A stretch of DNA of 64,000 bases, taken from positions 3,844,001-3,908,000 of the forward strand of contig CM074759.1 of assembly GCA_037355855.1 (NCBI GenBank), read 5' to 3'. The position numbers and the translations under genes are program-made. Positions 19,983 through 32,358 of the stretch are shown here, piece after piece; positions within the stretch are counted from its first letter, which is position 1, and every line of letters begins with the position of its first letter. Source of the stretch: Pseudo-nitzschia pungens (lineage: Eukaryota > Bacillariophyta > Bacillariophyceae > Bacillariales > Bacillariaceae). The notes under the pieces were generated by a model, which saw only the letters and a list, made by a program, of their open reading frames with translations, was not told the DNA's origin and searched no databases.

Positions 19983-22385
19983 TTACACTTGACTGAGATC
20001 ATGTGCATCATCATAAACATCATGAACCTCGTCATACTTATACTTCAATTTCAACTCATCAAAGTAATCCAAATTACAACCAACATATAACAATGAACCT
20101 GCAATTTCAGTATCCAAGCGGTTCCGATCCGATGTGATGATTCTCCGTGCTTTACTAAAGATTCTTTCACTTGACGCTGACGTTGCTTGCACAGCAAGAT
20201 ATTTTTTTTTTGCAAGACTCGCTAGAACAGGAAATAGCAATTCATTTTTCTCCCACCACTCTAACGGGTTGTTATACATACGGTTCTCTCTCAGAATTTT
20301 TTGTCCCTTGACTTTTTTGTACTGGGCAAGTTCAATTTTACATGCTTGGTCCACCATTGCATGTTTGTTATCACCAAAACCTTCACAAACATCATCACTA
20401 TCACTGTCTTGGTCTGCATCTAACATGTCCAGGAAGGCATCATTGTCATCACCCTTAGCTTGTACAGTTCTGATATGAATTGTATCCACTGATCTACCAT
20501 TCCTTTCACCAGCATTGTCAACTGGTCTCTCTTCGTTCGTCTTCTTCTGATCAATCATCAACTGTAAAATTCTTTCCCAGATGCCTTCCTTCTCAGAATC
20601 AGAATCGATGCATTGTAAACTTTTGAATCTTGGATCCAAAGCCATCGCAATTACAAAACAGTAATGAACACCAACCTGTCGATTCATCTTACCACGGACA
20701 ATTTCTTCATTGAACACCGAATCACTTACTGTGCCCCACCTATTTTCAAAATCATTCTTCAACACTTTTGACATGTGTTGTACAGTAAGTGGCTGAGTAT
20801 CGTTCAGACCTATCTGTATCCCTTCACGAATTCTCTTCACAACAAGAGGAACCCATGAGGCCGTGACGTATTTTTCACCTTCCAGCATTTTCATTCCTTC
20901 TTTCATTGGTTTCAACACAACAGCCATGCATTCCAATATTCCCCACTGCTCATCTGTTAGCTCGTTTTCACATCGAATATTGTAGTTGCCTTGGTAGCAT
21001 TCCTTGAGAGCATCTTTCAACTCAAGCAGTCGTTCAATCATTGAATATGTTGACCACCAACGGGTAACCACATCTTGGAATAAAATTAGGGATTTCCGCT
21101 GTCCATTATGGAAATTGTTTATACCATCTTCAACTAGCGCTGCTGATTGCTTGAACCTTACAATCTGCTGGGCAAGTTTCAGACTTGACGTTGCTTGTGT
21201 TGACTTGTTGAAGTGCAGTACAATCCTTCGCGCAATTTTGACACACGCTGATGGGCTCACCAGATCTTTTATTGAATTGTTGTCATCATAAGTTGAATCA
21301 TCGTACAGTTTTTTGCAGGTCAAATGAATTGAATGATCAGTACAATATGGATGTAGGATTCCTTTCTCTTCTAACATCATTCCAAATTTATTCATGTTAC
21401 CAGTTGTGTCTGAAGTACATGCAAAAATCTTGGCCTTGTCTGAGATCTTTTCTGCAATGTCTGAATAAAACTTTTCAATGAGGGCTTCTGCAGTTGTAGA
21501 TCCTTCGTGCAAAAAAAGACCCAATGGACGACATTCCATCTTCCAATTGCTATTAATCCATGAGCAGTGCATCCCAACATAATTGTCGTGCCCTCTCTGT
21601 GGAGTCCAATGGTCAATTGTCGTCGAAATCCAAGCTCCTTCCATTTCTCTCACTTGAAACTCTCGTATCTTAAGTTCTAAGAAATGGAGATCTTTCTTCA
21701 CAGCCTTGTCGTCAAAATGATTCGTTGCTCCTGCTGGACAAAAGGATTCAATCATAGCCCGAAATCGACTATTCTTTACAACACTCAATGGCTGATTATT
21801 GCTTGCAATCCATTTCGTCACCTGCCTAAGACGATGCCTCTGAATCGCTTTCTGTGATTCAATTTTCCTTCCATACTTCACAACACCAGCTTTGAGAAGA
21901 GAATCAATTGTTTGGGTAACCTTTGGACTTCCATCAGCACTTCGTTTTGTAGCGTAAAATGAATCACTGAAAATTCCATGTGACTGCAGATGATTCTTCA
22001 TATTTCCATTAGTGTATGTCTTGGTACCTCTTGTTGAACTGATTTGGCCATACTTTGTTATAAATCCACATATGTTGCAGCAACAAAGGTATTCATTCCC
22101 TCTCAACTTGGATGGTATGTTTTGATGACTTTCGGATCCTTTGCTAACCACGTGAAAGTAGTCCCAGTTGGATGATGTTGCAGAACGACCTCTTGTATCA
22201 AGCTTGCACCACTTTGAGACGTTTGGATGTGGTGAATATTTTGCATCCTTTGTATCAATAACCATGTGATGCTGTATATTGGCAGTAGTTGTGGTTTTGG
22301 TTCGTTTCTCTGGATTTACAATAGTACTAGCTGATGCTGATTCTTTCCTAGCTGATGCTGATTCTTTCCTGTTTGAAGACGACAT
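19983..22385 (-). CDS. hAT-family transposase, intact (800 aa)
   Basis: One uninterrupted frame; the first ATG is at 22385. An in-frame GTG at 22433 lies in the tandem repeat and is not preferred. A Ser/Lys-rich N-terminus is followed by a BED-type zinc finger (CNICG...HLQSH, about residues 103-136). The RNase-H-like core has D258 (STTIDHWTPQ), D326 (CTSDTTGNMNKFG) and a CTDH motif near 348-351. The C-terminal hAT dimerisation domain follows (about 715-785; NPLEWWEKN, LFPVLASLAKKYL-like, SASSERIFSKA, RNRL). The enzyme cuts its element at hAT ends and inserts with 8-bp duplications, as seen here. Length is typical. Lack of any stop, next to so many decayed genes, points to recent or current activity. 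Expression is unproven. Confidence 0.93.
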   Translation of the reverse strand: MSSSNRKESASARKESASASTIVNPEKRTKTTTTANIQHHMVIDTKDAKYSPHPNVSKWCKLDTRGRSATSSNWDYFHVVSKGSESHQNIPSKLRGNEYLCCCNICGFITKYGQISSTRGTKTYTNGNMKNHLQSHGIFSDSFYATKRSADGSPKVTQTIDSLLKAGVVKYGRKIESQKAIQRHRLRQVTKWIASNNQPLSVVKNSRFRAMIESFCPAGATNHFDDKAVKKDLHFLELKIREFQVREMEGAWISTTIDHWTPQRGHDNYVGMHCSWINSNWKMECRPLGLFLHEGSTTAEALIEKFYSDIAEKISDKAKIFACTSDTTGNMNKFGMMLEEKGILHPYCTDHSIHLTCKKLYDDSTYDDNNSIKDLVSPSACVKIARRIVLHFNKSTQATSSLKLAQQIVRFKQSAALVEDGINNFHNGQRKSLILFQDVVTRWWSTYSMIERLLELKDALKECYQGNYNIRCENELTDEQWGILECMAVVLKPMKEGMKMLEGEKYVTASWVPLVVKRIREGIQIGLNDTQPLTVQHMSKVLKNDFENRWGTVSDSVFNEEIVRGKMNRQVGVHYCFVIAMALDPRFKSLQCIDSDSEKEGIWERILQLMIDQKKTNEERPVDNAGERNGRSVDTIHIRTVQAKGDDNDAFLDMLDADQDSDSDDVCEGFGDNKHAMVDQACKIELAQYKKVKGQKILRENRMYNNPLEWWEKNELLFPVLASLAKKKYLAVQATSASSERIFSKARRIITSDRNRLDTEIAGSLLYVGCNLDYFDELKLKYKYDEVHDVYDDAHDLSQV

Positions 22386-24745
22386 GGCAACTTTCGTCCA
22401 ATCCAGTGCGGTGACCCAGTACTCCACAACCACCCACTGCGATGAGATAGAAATTGGCAGGCGTTCGATTCAGTATCTATACTGGCTTCTCCTAGCTTGG
22501 TTTGGCTTGAAAGGAAGCAGAACAGCCGGCGAAAGCACAATAACTTGACGTGGCGTTTCACTAATATTCTGGTGGTAAAAGCAAAATTCACTGCGGTGAC
22601 CCAGTACTCCACAACCACCCACTGCGATGAGATAGAAATTGGCAGGCGTTCGATTAGGTACCTATAATGGCTTCTCCTAGCTTGGTTTGGCTTGAAAGGA
22701 AGCAGAACAGCCGGCGAAAGCACAATAACTTGACGTGGCGTTTCACTAATATTCTGGTGGTAAAAGCAAAATTCACTGCGGTGACCCAGTACTCCACAAC
22801 CACCCACTGCGATGAGATAGAAATTGGCAGGCGTTCGATTAGGTACCTATAATGGCTTCTCCTAGCTTGGTTTGGCTTGAAAGGAAGCAGAACAGCCGGC
22901 GAAAGCACAATAACTTGACGTGGCGTTTCACTAATATTCTGGTGGTAAAAGCAAAATTCACTGCGGTGACCCAGTACTCCACAACCACCCACTGCGATGA
23001 GATAGAAATTGGCAGGCGTTCGATTAGGTACCTATAATGGCTTCTCCTAGCTTGGTTTGGCTTGAAAGGAAGCAGAACAGCCGGCGAAAGCACAATAACT
23101 TGACGTGGCGTTTCACTAATATTCTGGTGGTAAAAGCAAAATTCACTGCGGTGACCCAGTACTCCACAACCACCCACTGCGATGAGATAACAATTGGCAC
23201 GCGTTCGATTCGGTACCTATACTGGCTTCTCCTAGCTCGGTTTGTGCTGAAGCACTTCAGAAGTGGCAGCGAAAAGCGAACGGTTGAATTGGGCGTTTTG
23301 CTAGTATTTCTCCCATACACGTCCAATCCAGTGCGGTGACCCAGTACTCCACAACCACCCACTGCGATGAGATAGCAATTGGCAGGCGTTCGATTCGGTA
23401 CCTATACTGGCTTCCCCCAGCTCCGTTTGTGCTGAATCACTTCAGAAGAGGCGGCGAAAAGCGAACGGTTGAATTGGGCGTTTTGCTAGTATTTCTCCCG
23501 TACACGTCCAATCCAGTGCGGTGACCCAGTACTCCACAACCACCCACTGTGATGAGATAGCAATTGGCAGGCGTTCGATTCGGTACCTATACTGGCTTCC
23601 CCCAGCTCCGTTTGTGCTGAATCACTTCAGAAGAGGCGGCGAAAAGCGAACGGTTGAATTGGGCGTTTTGCTAGTATTTCTCCCGTACACGTCCAATCTA
23701 GTGCGGTGACCCAGTACTCCACAACCACCCACTGCGATGAGATAGAAATTGGCAGGCGTTCGATTCAGTACCTATACTGGCTTCCCCCAGCTCGGTTTGT
23801 ACTGAAACACTTCAGAAGTGGCGGCGAAAAGCGAATGGTTGGATGTCGCTTTTTACTATTATTCCTGTACACGTCCAATTCAGTGTGGCGACTCGTTACT
23901 CCACAACCACCCACTGCGATGAGATAGAAATTGGCAGGCGTTCGATTCAGTACCTATACTGGCTTCCCCCAGCTCGGTTTGTCTTGTAAGAGTGCAGAAG
24001 ACGCAGCGAATGGCGAACAGTTGGATGCGGCGTTTTGCAAGTATTCCTGTACACGCCCAATCCAGTGTGGCGACTTGTTACTCCACAACCACCCACTGCG
24101 ATGAGATAGAAATTGGCAGGCGTTCGATTCAGTACCTATACTGGCTTCCCCTAGCTCGGTTTGTCTTGTAAGGGTGCAGAAGATGCAGCGAATGGCGAAC
24201 AGTTGGATGCGGCGTTTTGAAGGTATTCCTGTACACGCCCAATCCAGTGTGGCGACTTGTTACGTCGCAACCGCCCACTGCGATGCAATAGAAATTGGTG
24301 GGCGTTCGATTCGGTACATATACTGGCTTCCCCTAGCTCGGTTTGTCTTGTAAGGGTGCAGAAGAGGCTCAGGAAGGCGGCGACCTGGGATCCTTGTTTC
24401 ACTATTATTTTGGTGGCGACGGACCAATCCAGTGTGGCGACTTGTTACTTCGCAACCGCCCACTGCGATGCAATAGAAATTGGTGGGCGTTCGATTCGGT
24501 ACATATACTGGCTTCCCCTAGTTCGGTTTGTCTTGTAAGGGTGCAGAAGAGGCTCAGGAAGGCGGCGACCTGGGATCCTTGTTTCACTATTATTTTGGTG
24601 GCGACGGACCAATCCAGTGTGGCGACTTGTTACTTCGCAACCGCCCACTGCGATGCAATAGAAATTGGTGGGCGTTCGATTCGGTACATATACTGGCTTC
24701 CCCTAGCTCGGTTTGTCTTGTAAGGGTGCAGAAGAGGCTCTGGGT
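22386..24745. repeat. 185-bp tandem repeat array (about 13 copies), 5' of hAT transposase
   Basis: Landmark GTGACCCAGTACTCCACAAC (later copies GTGGCGACTTGTTACTCC or similar) recurs at 22411, 22596, 22781, 22966, 23151, 23336, 23521, 23706 and then about every 183-185 bp to 24623. Copies 2-5 are nearly identical; later ones diverge in steps, with CTATACTGGCTTCCCCTAGC conserved. The array starts right at the transposase start codon, so it may hold its promoter and transposase-binding sites. Confidence 0.92.
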
Positions 24746-25004
24746 GGGCAGAAAATTGATTGTGATATTTGAAGTGAACTGTCCACCACAACTTCACGTG
24801 TCCAAATTGTTCTGGTGTTCTTGATCCCAAAAAAATCACGATGCACGCATGGAATAGAACCAGAACCACGTGCGCGACACAAAAATCAAGATGCCACTGA
24901 GCTAGGCATCATATGAAATAGGGGAAGAAATCTCTCTATATATATCCTGTATTACATGGGAGTCCATTGTACAATCCGAGGAAACAAAATCAATCAATCA
25001 GTGC
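24746..25004. other. Spacer between 185-bp and 181-bp arrays
   Basis: About 260 bp, AT-rich, with TATATATA near 24936. I see no gene. Confidence 0.5.
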
Positions 25005-25450
25005 TGACATCTAAACTATCAATGATTTTTGAATACTTCTTTTTCAATACTCTAGCCCATGCATATATTGAGTAATATTCACACTGGAATCCTACAAATA
25101 TGAACCAGATTCACTCAGATATGTGATTTGGTGGAATTTTCTAGCGCATTCTCCAGTACTGGACCAAATGTTCATTAATCGGTGTTGACATCTAAACTAT
25201 CAATGATTTTTGAATACTTCTTTTTCAATACTCTAGCCCATGCATATATTGAGTAATATTCACACTGGAATCATACAAATATGAACCAGATTCACTCAGA
25301 TATATGATTTGGTGGAATTTTCTAGCGCATTCTCCAGTACTGGACCAAATGTTCATTAATCGGTGTTGACATCTAAACTATCAATGATTTTTGAATACTT
25401 CTTTTTCAATACTCTAGCCCATGCATATATTGAGTAATATTCACACTGGA
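25005..25450. repeat. 181-bp tandem array, left part (continues at 34610)
   Basis: Landmark TGACATCTAAACTATCAATG at 25005, 25186 and 25367, then at 34711 and 34892. Counting across the Copia insertion also gives 181 bp, so one array of about 5.5 copies was split by the retrotransposon. Confidence 0.92.
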
Positions 25451-26382
25451 TGTGTTGATATCCGCTCGTCAGCGGTCTTCGGGGAACTTAATCGTAGATA
25501 TGAATTATCTCGTACTGGTCTAAAAATAGGGGAAAGCCCTAACAATAATAATACATAAAGTCCTGGCAAATCGTGAGTCTACAGTGGACTGTTCAAGGCC
25601 TATTGCATACGCTCAAGCAATACAAAGCACTTCCCTAGAGGTACATCGGAATCGTCGTAAGGGAGGGCATGATAGGTGTGTTTATTTTAGGGTATAAAAG
25701 AAAGAGTGAATAAAAGGGAGCTGAGCCAAAGCGCTCAGCTCTGTATCGTATCGTATCATGACAGCGCTCCGATAACTCGTATAATAACAGAGCTCTGTAG
25801 CTCTGGTACTGTATTCTATGGGTAGCGTATCGGAGTAGCGTAGCGTAGCTCCGCTTAATTAAGCTTCGCTTAATTATTAGCGATCCAATCGTATGCTAGC
25901 TCACTTATGCTAGCGCGTTGGGTAACTGTCTGGGCCCGGTATCCGGTCATAGTACATATTATACACCAATGACCCGACCCCGGCGGTAGCATAGTATCTT
26001 AATATGATATCATGGTAGGTTAGCACCACCAGTATCTCGTAGCATTAGCAACCCTAACCCTGTAGCATTTAGCTACACCATAACAGGTGCTTTACTCGGG
26101 GTACGTACGATTGGTACAAATCGTACGCGACGGCCCTAGTAATTCTGCTAGCATCCACACTAAGCAGGATATAGGTCTGCTGCTAAGCCTGTTGCTAAGC
26201 CTGTTGCTAAGCCTGTTGCTAAGCCTGTTGCTAAGCCTGTTGCTAACCATTTAGCACACAGCTCTAGCACTCAGCCCAGCACCTGTTAGTCAGTTACTGG
26301 AGGCTGCTGCCAGTAGCCCCAGTACACTCTCCTACACAGGAGCCTTAGCACAGATCATAGCACCACCTTGAATATCTTCATA
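25451..26382 (-). repeat. Copia-2 LTR, left copy (3' LTR in coding sense)
   Basis: Contains six to seven copies of a 12-bp unit (GCTAAGCCTGTT) near 26181-26245 against three in the other LTR, and CGTATCGTATCGTATC-type repeats. GGGTATAAAAG occurs near 25690 on the strand opposite to the coding remnants. Confidence 0.88.
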
Positions 26383-26759
26383 GTCCCCGTGATTCATGCC
26401 AGTAGTCCTGTATTGAGCAACTATACTCGTCCCCGGAAACAGATACTTCCAGGGGAACACCAATACTCTTGCTTGTTGTACCAGGACACTTGGATGGATC
26501 ATAACAGAATTCAGGGTTGTATCCATATCACTTGTCAGAGATTAAACTGCATCAAATATTGCAGTTCCCTATCAGAGGCCCGGCCGATTTATGGTAAAAA
26601 AAAAAAAAAGAGGGGGTTGGACCGAAGGACATTTTGCCCTTGGTCCGATTCCTTAACACATATAAGGACATATCAATCGGCCTATTGTCTTTCAAGTTTA
26701 TAGTCCCCGGAACCGTTGTACCCGGAGACTCCCAAACATGTAACATATAACATATAACA

Positions 26760-27060
26760 CAAGATTGAATCGGAATCAAAGTCGAAATCGAAGTCCGCTG
26801 CAACCAAAAATCTGTAATCGTAATCAAAATCCGCTGCGTTCCCAAAAGAGCTTGCATTCGGATCAAGGTTGCGTCCGAAAGTTTCGTAATGGAAATCGAA
26901 ATCATAATCGCTGCGATCGGAAGACTCGTAATCGAAATCGAAATCGAAATCTTCTGAAATCCACTGCGTCCGAAAGAGGTTGCGTTCGGACTGATAGATT
27001 CGCTGTAAATCGTAATCGATATCGAAGTCGAGATTCATTGCGTCCGAAAAAAAGGTTGCG
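26760..27060. repeat. GAAATC-rich low-complexity stretch in Copia-2
   Basis: Short repeats of AAATCG/GAAATC and GCGTCCGAAA; frames through it read as poly Asp-Phe-Asp and are not credible genes. Confidence 0.6.
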
Positions 27061-27184
27061 TTCGGACTGCCAGATTCGCTGCGTTCGAGTTGCTTGCCAG
27101 GGACCAAAGGTATCCCAAATAATGCAGCTAACAACTCCTACCACGTGCATCGCTCGCAGTGGCTCTTCAACATGGGACCATTAT

Positions 27185-27409
27185 TCAACTTGCGAATAGA
27201 TCTGCAATGTTGCTGTAACTTGGTTCCTTCGCGACCCGAATTGTTCCAGCAGCAATAGCCTCGCGCGCCTCGTGGTAGGCAACACTGTTGTGCTGTTTGT
27301 TGCATGGACTCTTCGGTCTTGTAACGGTCTTTGCCACAATCTCATACCTTCTGGTAGGACCACAGTAATACAAGGTACCAATCCAAATCCAAAAAATAAT
27401 AACAAGCAA
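27185..27409 (-). pseudogene. Copia-2 RNase H C-terminal remnant
   Basis: The translated stretch KQHNSVAYHEAREAIAAGTI followed by RVAKEPSYSNIADLFA matches the conserved end of Copia RNase H (YHxxREA...I.V..NLAD.FTK). The preceding RNase H and RT sequence is absent or unrecognisable, so this is a relic of pol. Confidence 0.65.
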
Positions 27410-28698
27410 CTCATGCTCCGTGTCCCCGGAATAAAGATTTCCGGTTCAATAACTAGGTCAAGGGGACTTGGTACTCGCATGGATCATACAACAGATCACA
27501 GTTGGACCATACCGGTCCCCGAACTGGTTGCTGACAGTTCATTCATCGTGGTTAACGTGACACAGCTGAGAGGTTGATTCAGCTGTTCTTGTGTATCCGC
27601 TGTTCGTACAGCTCGCGTCCTGCTTGGGCTCAGCTGAGAGGTTGTTTCAGCTGTCCGTCTGCTATTTGCTTTCTGTACAGCCCGTGTCATTTCAGCTGAT
27701 AATCGTGAGCAAGCTGTCCCCGGAACAGTATAACTGCAACTGTTCCACTCGGTTTATTCGTAGGAACGTTTCTCCAATCGTTATCGTAGGTCCGAAATAA
27801 AACACGCTGCTCCTGCAACTCGTTTATTCGGTCGTTTCGTTTGATCATGAGCAAGCTTTCCAACACGGAGCTACTCCAATAGTCTGCATGGGATCGCTTG
27901 TCACTTTTTGTCGGTTATCGTTTAACTGGTTGTCGTCAATCCCGAATCATGCTACTCATCCTGTAATACTGGCTTTCAAACAGCAGAGCTCCTGATTCGT
28001 AGATCATATCGATTCAAAAAACAACGCTGCTCCTGTAACAGGGCAACCGGTCCAATCGTTTGGTTGTCCCCGGAACAGCAGTTCTGTATTCATCTTGTTA
28101 AGTAATCGTCGCATCCAACACCATGCTACAAGGCAATACATTTAGATTGTTTACCATATATTCCTTGCCTTGGCAGTTTCGATGCGTCTCTGGGCTGGAT
28201 AGTCCGATCCTTTCGCTGGACTGAGTTGAATAGTCTTCGATCGATACACTCGATCGGTCGTAGCAATTAGTGTCAATCGATACATTTATTTGATACATTC
28301 AATCGATCATGGCAATCAGCATCATCAGAAGTACCTGAGGCACTGCTAGGTCGTACATTCTGTACGAGCATTTACCATGCGCTCTCCTAGCTGCCTGTCT
28401 CGTATCAACTTCAATGCTGTTGCTGCTTGTAATCTTCCGTTCCGTGCGCAACGCCGTTGCGCTTCCATCGTTCAGCCTACTAGTATTCAACCTGTAACAG
28501 GGACAGCATGTCCCCGCATCAGTATCATTCCACATATACAGGCTTGATTCTTGCAAGGCTCGTACTCGGATAAATCACTGTTTAGTTCACTTGCGGCGGC
28601 TCCATCATATGAGCGTACGCATGCTTTGCTGTAGCGTCGGCGCTCCACCTCTTCTAACAGAGACCATACATCCCTGTAGCCGGAGCGATCAGATGCTG
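27410..28698. other. Copia-2 interior with no recognisable coding
   Basis: Where reverse transcriptase would be expected I find only short frames and recurring GTCCCCGGAAC and CAGCTGAGAGGTTG motifs. RT appears deleted or replaced. Confidence 0.5.
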
Positions 28699-29316
28699 CT
28701 ACTCGTCGTGCTTCACACAACTCTGTTGCGCTTCTTCGTATTGGACGCATTCAGGTCGGTTGCATCCCGCAATGGTCCTTCCAACTGGCGAGCAATCGCC
28801 ATCCCCTCGTAGTGGGCTGATCGTGGCATCTTGCTTCCTTACGTCGGATCCATCCTTTTCATGTTCGATAATCTCGTCCAATAGGGAAAACATGCGTCCG
28901 TCGTCGTCGATCGCGCTGTACATGCTCTCCGCAACAATATTGGCGGTGTACTGCTTGACGGAGCCATCTGGAGGCTGCAGGTCATACGTTCTGGTGTCAA
29001 GGATAGGGTTACCATTGCTCTTGCCAATCGGATTGCCATTAGGGTCAGCAGGGCGGCTCTTCACAACACATCGAAGCCGCTCGTCACCCTTCTGGATCAT
29101 CACATTGTTACCAATATACTCATCATAGTCATCCCCATCAGGTATGAGATCGTCAATATCTGGAATGGAAGCTTCCGGCTCAGCGAGCTCCCATCTTTCT
29201 TGGTGTCCTTCAAATAACTTCGCAGGGGGATCAGGGTAGGTAGCTTGGAACTTTGCGTCGTTATCCTCAACCTTGTCCCCGATCCTGGATTCCACTGCTT
29301 GGTCAAATGAGTCCAT
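28699..29316 (-). pseudogene. Copia-2 pol linker region (between integrase and reverse transcriptase)
   Basis: A 205-codon frame with RLRCVVKSRPADPNGNPIG, then GNPILDTRTYDLQPPDG and YTANIVAESMYSAIDDDG. This segment is characteristic of Copia-like Pol proteins of stramenopiles and fungi just upstream of the RT. No catalytic motif is included. It has no partner domains in frame, so it cannot make a functional Pol. Confidence 0.7.
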
Positions 29317-30348
29317 TGCTCTCTTGACATCGTGAGCTCTCTATTCTGCTTCCTCAGTGATGACTCTAACAGTGTTACTAGTGCTTACTGGTAGCGCAGA
29401 TTCAGCAATGATCCAGTGGCGATCACAGCGTCCGAGCTTCCCTGTACTGTCAGAGGGATCAGTCCAATAGACAAAATCATACCACTCGTGTGCTTTACTT
29501 TGCCTGATAGCTGCAACAAGCTCACCACAGAATGCCCATAGTCGCTTGGGGGATCTCTTTCTGGCAGTCTTCTTCCGAATGCTTCTTCCGAATGCTTCTG
29601 CTGAGATGCCCTATGCTGAGCTCTGCTCTGTTCTGGAAAGGACAGTGCGGCTGGTTGAACGTCTGGTGGATATTGTTCTTTCTCGTGGTTAAAGATCTTC
29701 AGACCATCAGCCACTTGCCTGCCGTCAACCTCTTATTCCTAAAAACTCTGTGTCCGGAGTCTTCTAACCAAAAGGATGCTGGGGGTACCTGAATCCTTTC
29801 TGCGTGGTTACTCTGAGAGTTGCTCTTGCCTTCTCCGCTGATATGTCCCACATCCTCGAGAGTCATTCCGAATCAATCTTGCAGTATCCCTGCAACGGGG
29901 ATCCAGTTCAAAGCGCTCGCGTCCATCGGTGTAGGCGCGCTCGTACAGAGGGGTATGCAGGGCGTTGATTGTAAGACTTGGTACTGAATCCACGTCTACA
30001 TCGTCTACATCGTCCCCGCAAGTCTTCAAGGAATCGCCCGAAAAAGGGAGAAGATCAGCCGCGCATCCAAACGGTAGTCGGATGCGATCGCACATGGGGT
30101 CAGATCACGGCGTGTACAGAGTTGCTGGAGGCTCCGCAGCTTGTACTTCTCGTAGGAATCATGCGGCGGTAGAATCAGCTCGTTGCTCCGAAGAGGCTTG
30201 TCGTACAAATGGGGACTGAAATTGGACCGTGTTTCGACGGGCTCCATCTTACGCTTGTTGGACTTCTTGGACTGCTTCGTGGTCGTCTCAACGGACGAGA
30301 TGGGCGTCGCCATGGGCGTCGCCGCGCGAAGGACATACAGCGTGGGAT

Positions 30349-30938
30349 TCAACGGATGAGATCCGTCGATGGCTTGTCCGGCTTGTTCGAACTTTTGCTC
30401 GTCGGGTCCCAAGGGATATCTCGTGTAGCAACGACATGATCGCATGTGGCCATCTCATGCTTGGTCGTACTGTCGGGGGATTCATCAGCACGATCGGGAT
30501 GGCAGTCCCGTATCTGATTCGTGCAAATCAAGCTGTGGGACAGCCTTTTCGCCAAAATACAGTGCTTCGTGGAAATAAACCAACCAAACTTTCCCGTCGG
30601 GCGCTGTGTAGGCGGTAACACAGGTTCCAATAGGAATATTCTTGATAGGTTCGAGCTGAGGCGAAAAAAGGATGAACATCGACGTGATTGATGACTTGGT
30701 CTTCAATCAAGATCATATTGGAATCGGCGGCAGTCGTCTCAGCGTGACTGTTCAACTCGCACTGCCCTTCAGGACTGGGTGAGGGGCACGTGCGTGTCAG
30801 CAGGTCCATTTGGTACAACTGTTCGGTTCGCGGCAGGTGTCTCAATCGGTGCCGGTCCGATTCCTGCTGTAGACACATTGCCTGTCGGGGTATTAACCTT
30901 GGTCTGTTGTTGCTGCTGTTGCTGTACGGCAGAAACAA
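30349..30938 (-). pseudogene. Copia-2 protease-region remnant, downstream copy
   Basis: Two overlapping frames together show SHAETTAADSNMILI, a protease-like stretch with the expected Asp altered to Glu, then EPIKNIPIGTCVTAYT, VWLVYFHEALYFGEKA and TKHEMATCDHVVATRDIPWDP. This order is typical of Copia Pol between protease and integrase. Frame changes and missing parts mark it as dead. A homologous second copy lies 600 bp to the right. Confidence 0.7.
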
Positions 30939-30999
30939 TCTTGGAGGGATCAGGGGAATGGGGATGTGATTGGTCTATTTCTGATTCAGCTCGCTCAAT

Positions 31000-31450
31000 T
31001 TTGTGCTTGCTAGATTCCAGGGGGCATCCCTTGTAGCAATTACATGATCACACGTCCGCATTTCTTCTTTCGTGGTGCGCCTGGAGGGGAAGTAGGAAAC
31101 AACACCATTAAGCAGGAGCTTAATATCTAGTGTCGGGACCTCTTCATCTCCATCTTCAGCAGTATGCTAGATGACTTGGAATCAAACTGTCTCGACGTCT
31201 CGTCCACACGGTTGTGGCCACAATCCCTAATGTGGTTGGGACATATCAGGCTGTGCTGTAGCCTGTCCCCGAAATATAAAGCCTCATGGAAATCAATCAA
31301 CCAACTTTTCCCAATGGATCCGTATAAACAGTAATACACGTTCGGATAGGAATATTCTTCACTGGTTCAATGAATATCCACATGGGAGGTGACTTGATTT
31401 TCCAATAAAAATCATGTTGCAACCAGCAGCTGTCGTATCTGCATGACTAT
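31000..31450 (-). pseudogene. Copia-2 protease-region remnant, upstream duplicate
   Basis: Parallel to 30400-30940: it reads a SHADTTAAGCNMIFI-like segment near 31440, LICPNHIRDCGHNRVDETSR and, at 31060-31000, TCDHVIATRD. It contains several stops. Two homologous stretches in the same order and orientation mean an internal tandem duplication or a second Copia fragment. Confidence 0.6.
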
Positions 31451-32358
31451 CCAACTCACAGTTGCTTTCTGCAGGCCTTGCAGATCGTACTGGTACACCC
31501 AGATCGTACTGGTACATCCATATGATACACCAGTGCTGAGACGGATCGACAGCGCTACACTCCTAACAGAGTACGTCGTAGCAGGTCTATCAGCGAGCGT
31601 CGTTGCCGTCGCTCATAGCATGCTGCCCTTGCTCATATCTTGTATCAGTAATCCTCATATCTACCACTTTGTATCCTCTATCCTTGTAAGTCACGAGCTC
31701 TGTAAGCGTCACATAGCTCTGTTAGCGTCACATCGCTCCTTACGTTAGACCGTCTTCAGTTCAACGCGCCCTGTCTACTAACAATGCGCTGCGGGTCCAT
31801 GCTGCGCTTGTTCCCTTGCTCCCGCCAATCCTTTTAGCTGCCGTAGGCTTCTCTCCTGTCAGGGCATCGATGTTGTCCTCTTGTTGCTGCTGCGGTCGCT
31901 GCAGCTGCTCTTTTGCTGCAAGGACAGATATAAACCATATTGTTCCCGCCGTTCTTCAGGGAGAGAGGATCAATCGGTTAACGCTGCGTCTAGCATCCAG
32001 CGTCTGCTGCGGATCTTCGCGTCTAGCGTCTTGCCAAATCGCGTCTAGCGTCTGCTGCTATCGGTCCGTTTTTATCGATTTGGCTATCGATTCGTTGCTA
32101 TGGATTTGCCGTTATGGATTTGGCTATTGAGCAATTCTTCAGGGAATTTCTTCGGGTTTCTGGTTTGGGCGTCCGCTCGTAAGGCTCTAGTCGTCGGGCA
32201 CTACCGATGACAACTTTTCTTCTGTTACGAGCAAAGATTGGGCTTCTTGTTGAGGATACTGATGGTAGTTTCAGAGGTACTTTTTGGATGCTGATGGTAG
32301 TTTCAGAGGTACTTTTTGCAAATACTTGCAAACATACAGGTCTTTCGGCCGTCAAACG

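Noticed and set aside
22386..22433. Extended N-terminus of the hAT transposase from an upstream GTG
   Set aside because: It would be encoded by the tandem repeat; the first ATG is at 22385 and gives a normal-length protein.
22316..24869. Series of repeated ORFs of 60-126 codons on both strands
   Set aside because: Generated by the 185-bp array; frames change with copy divergence.
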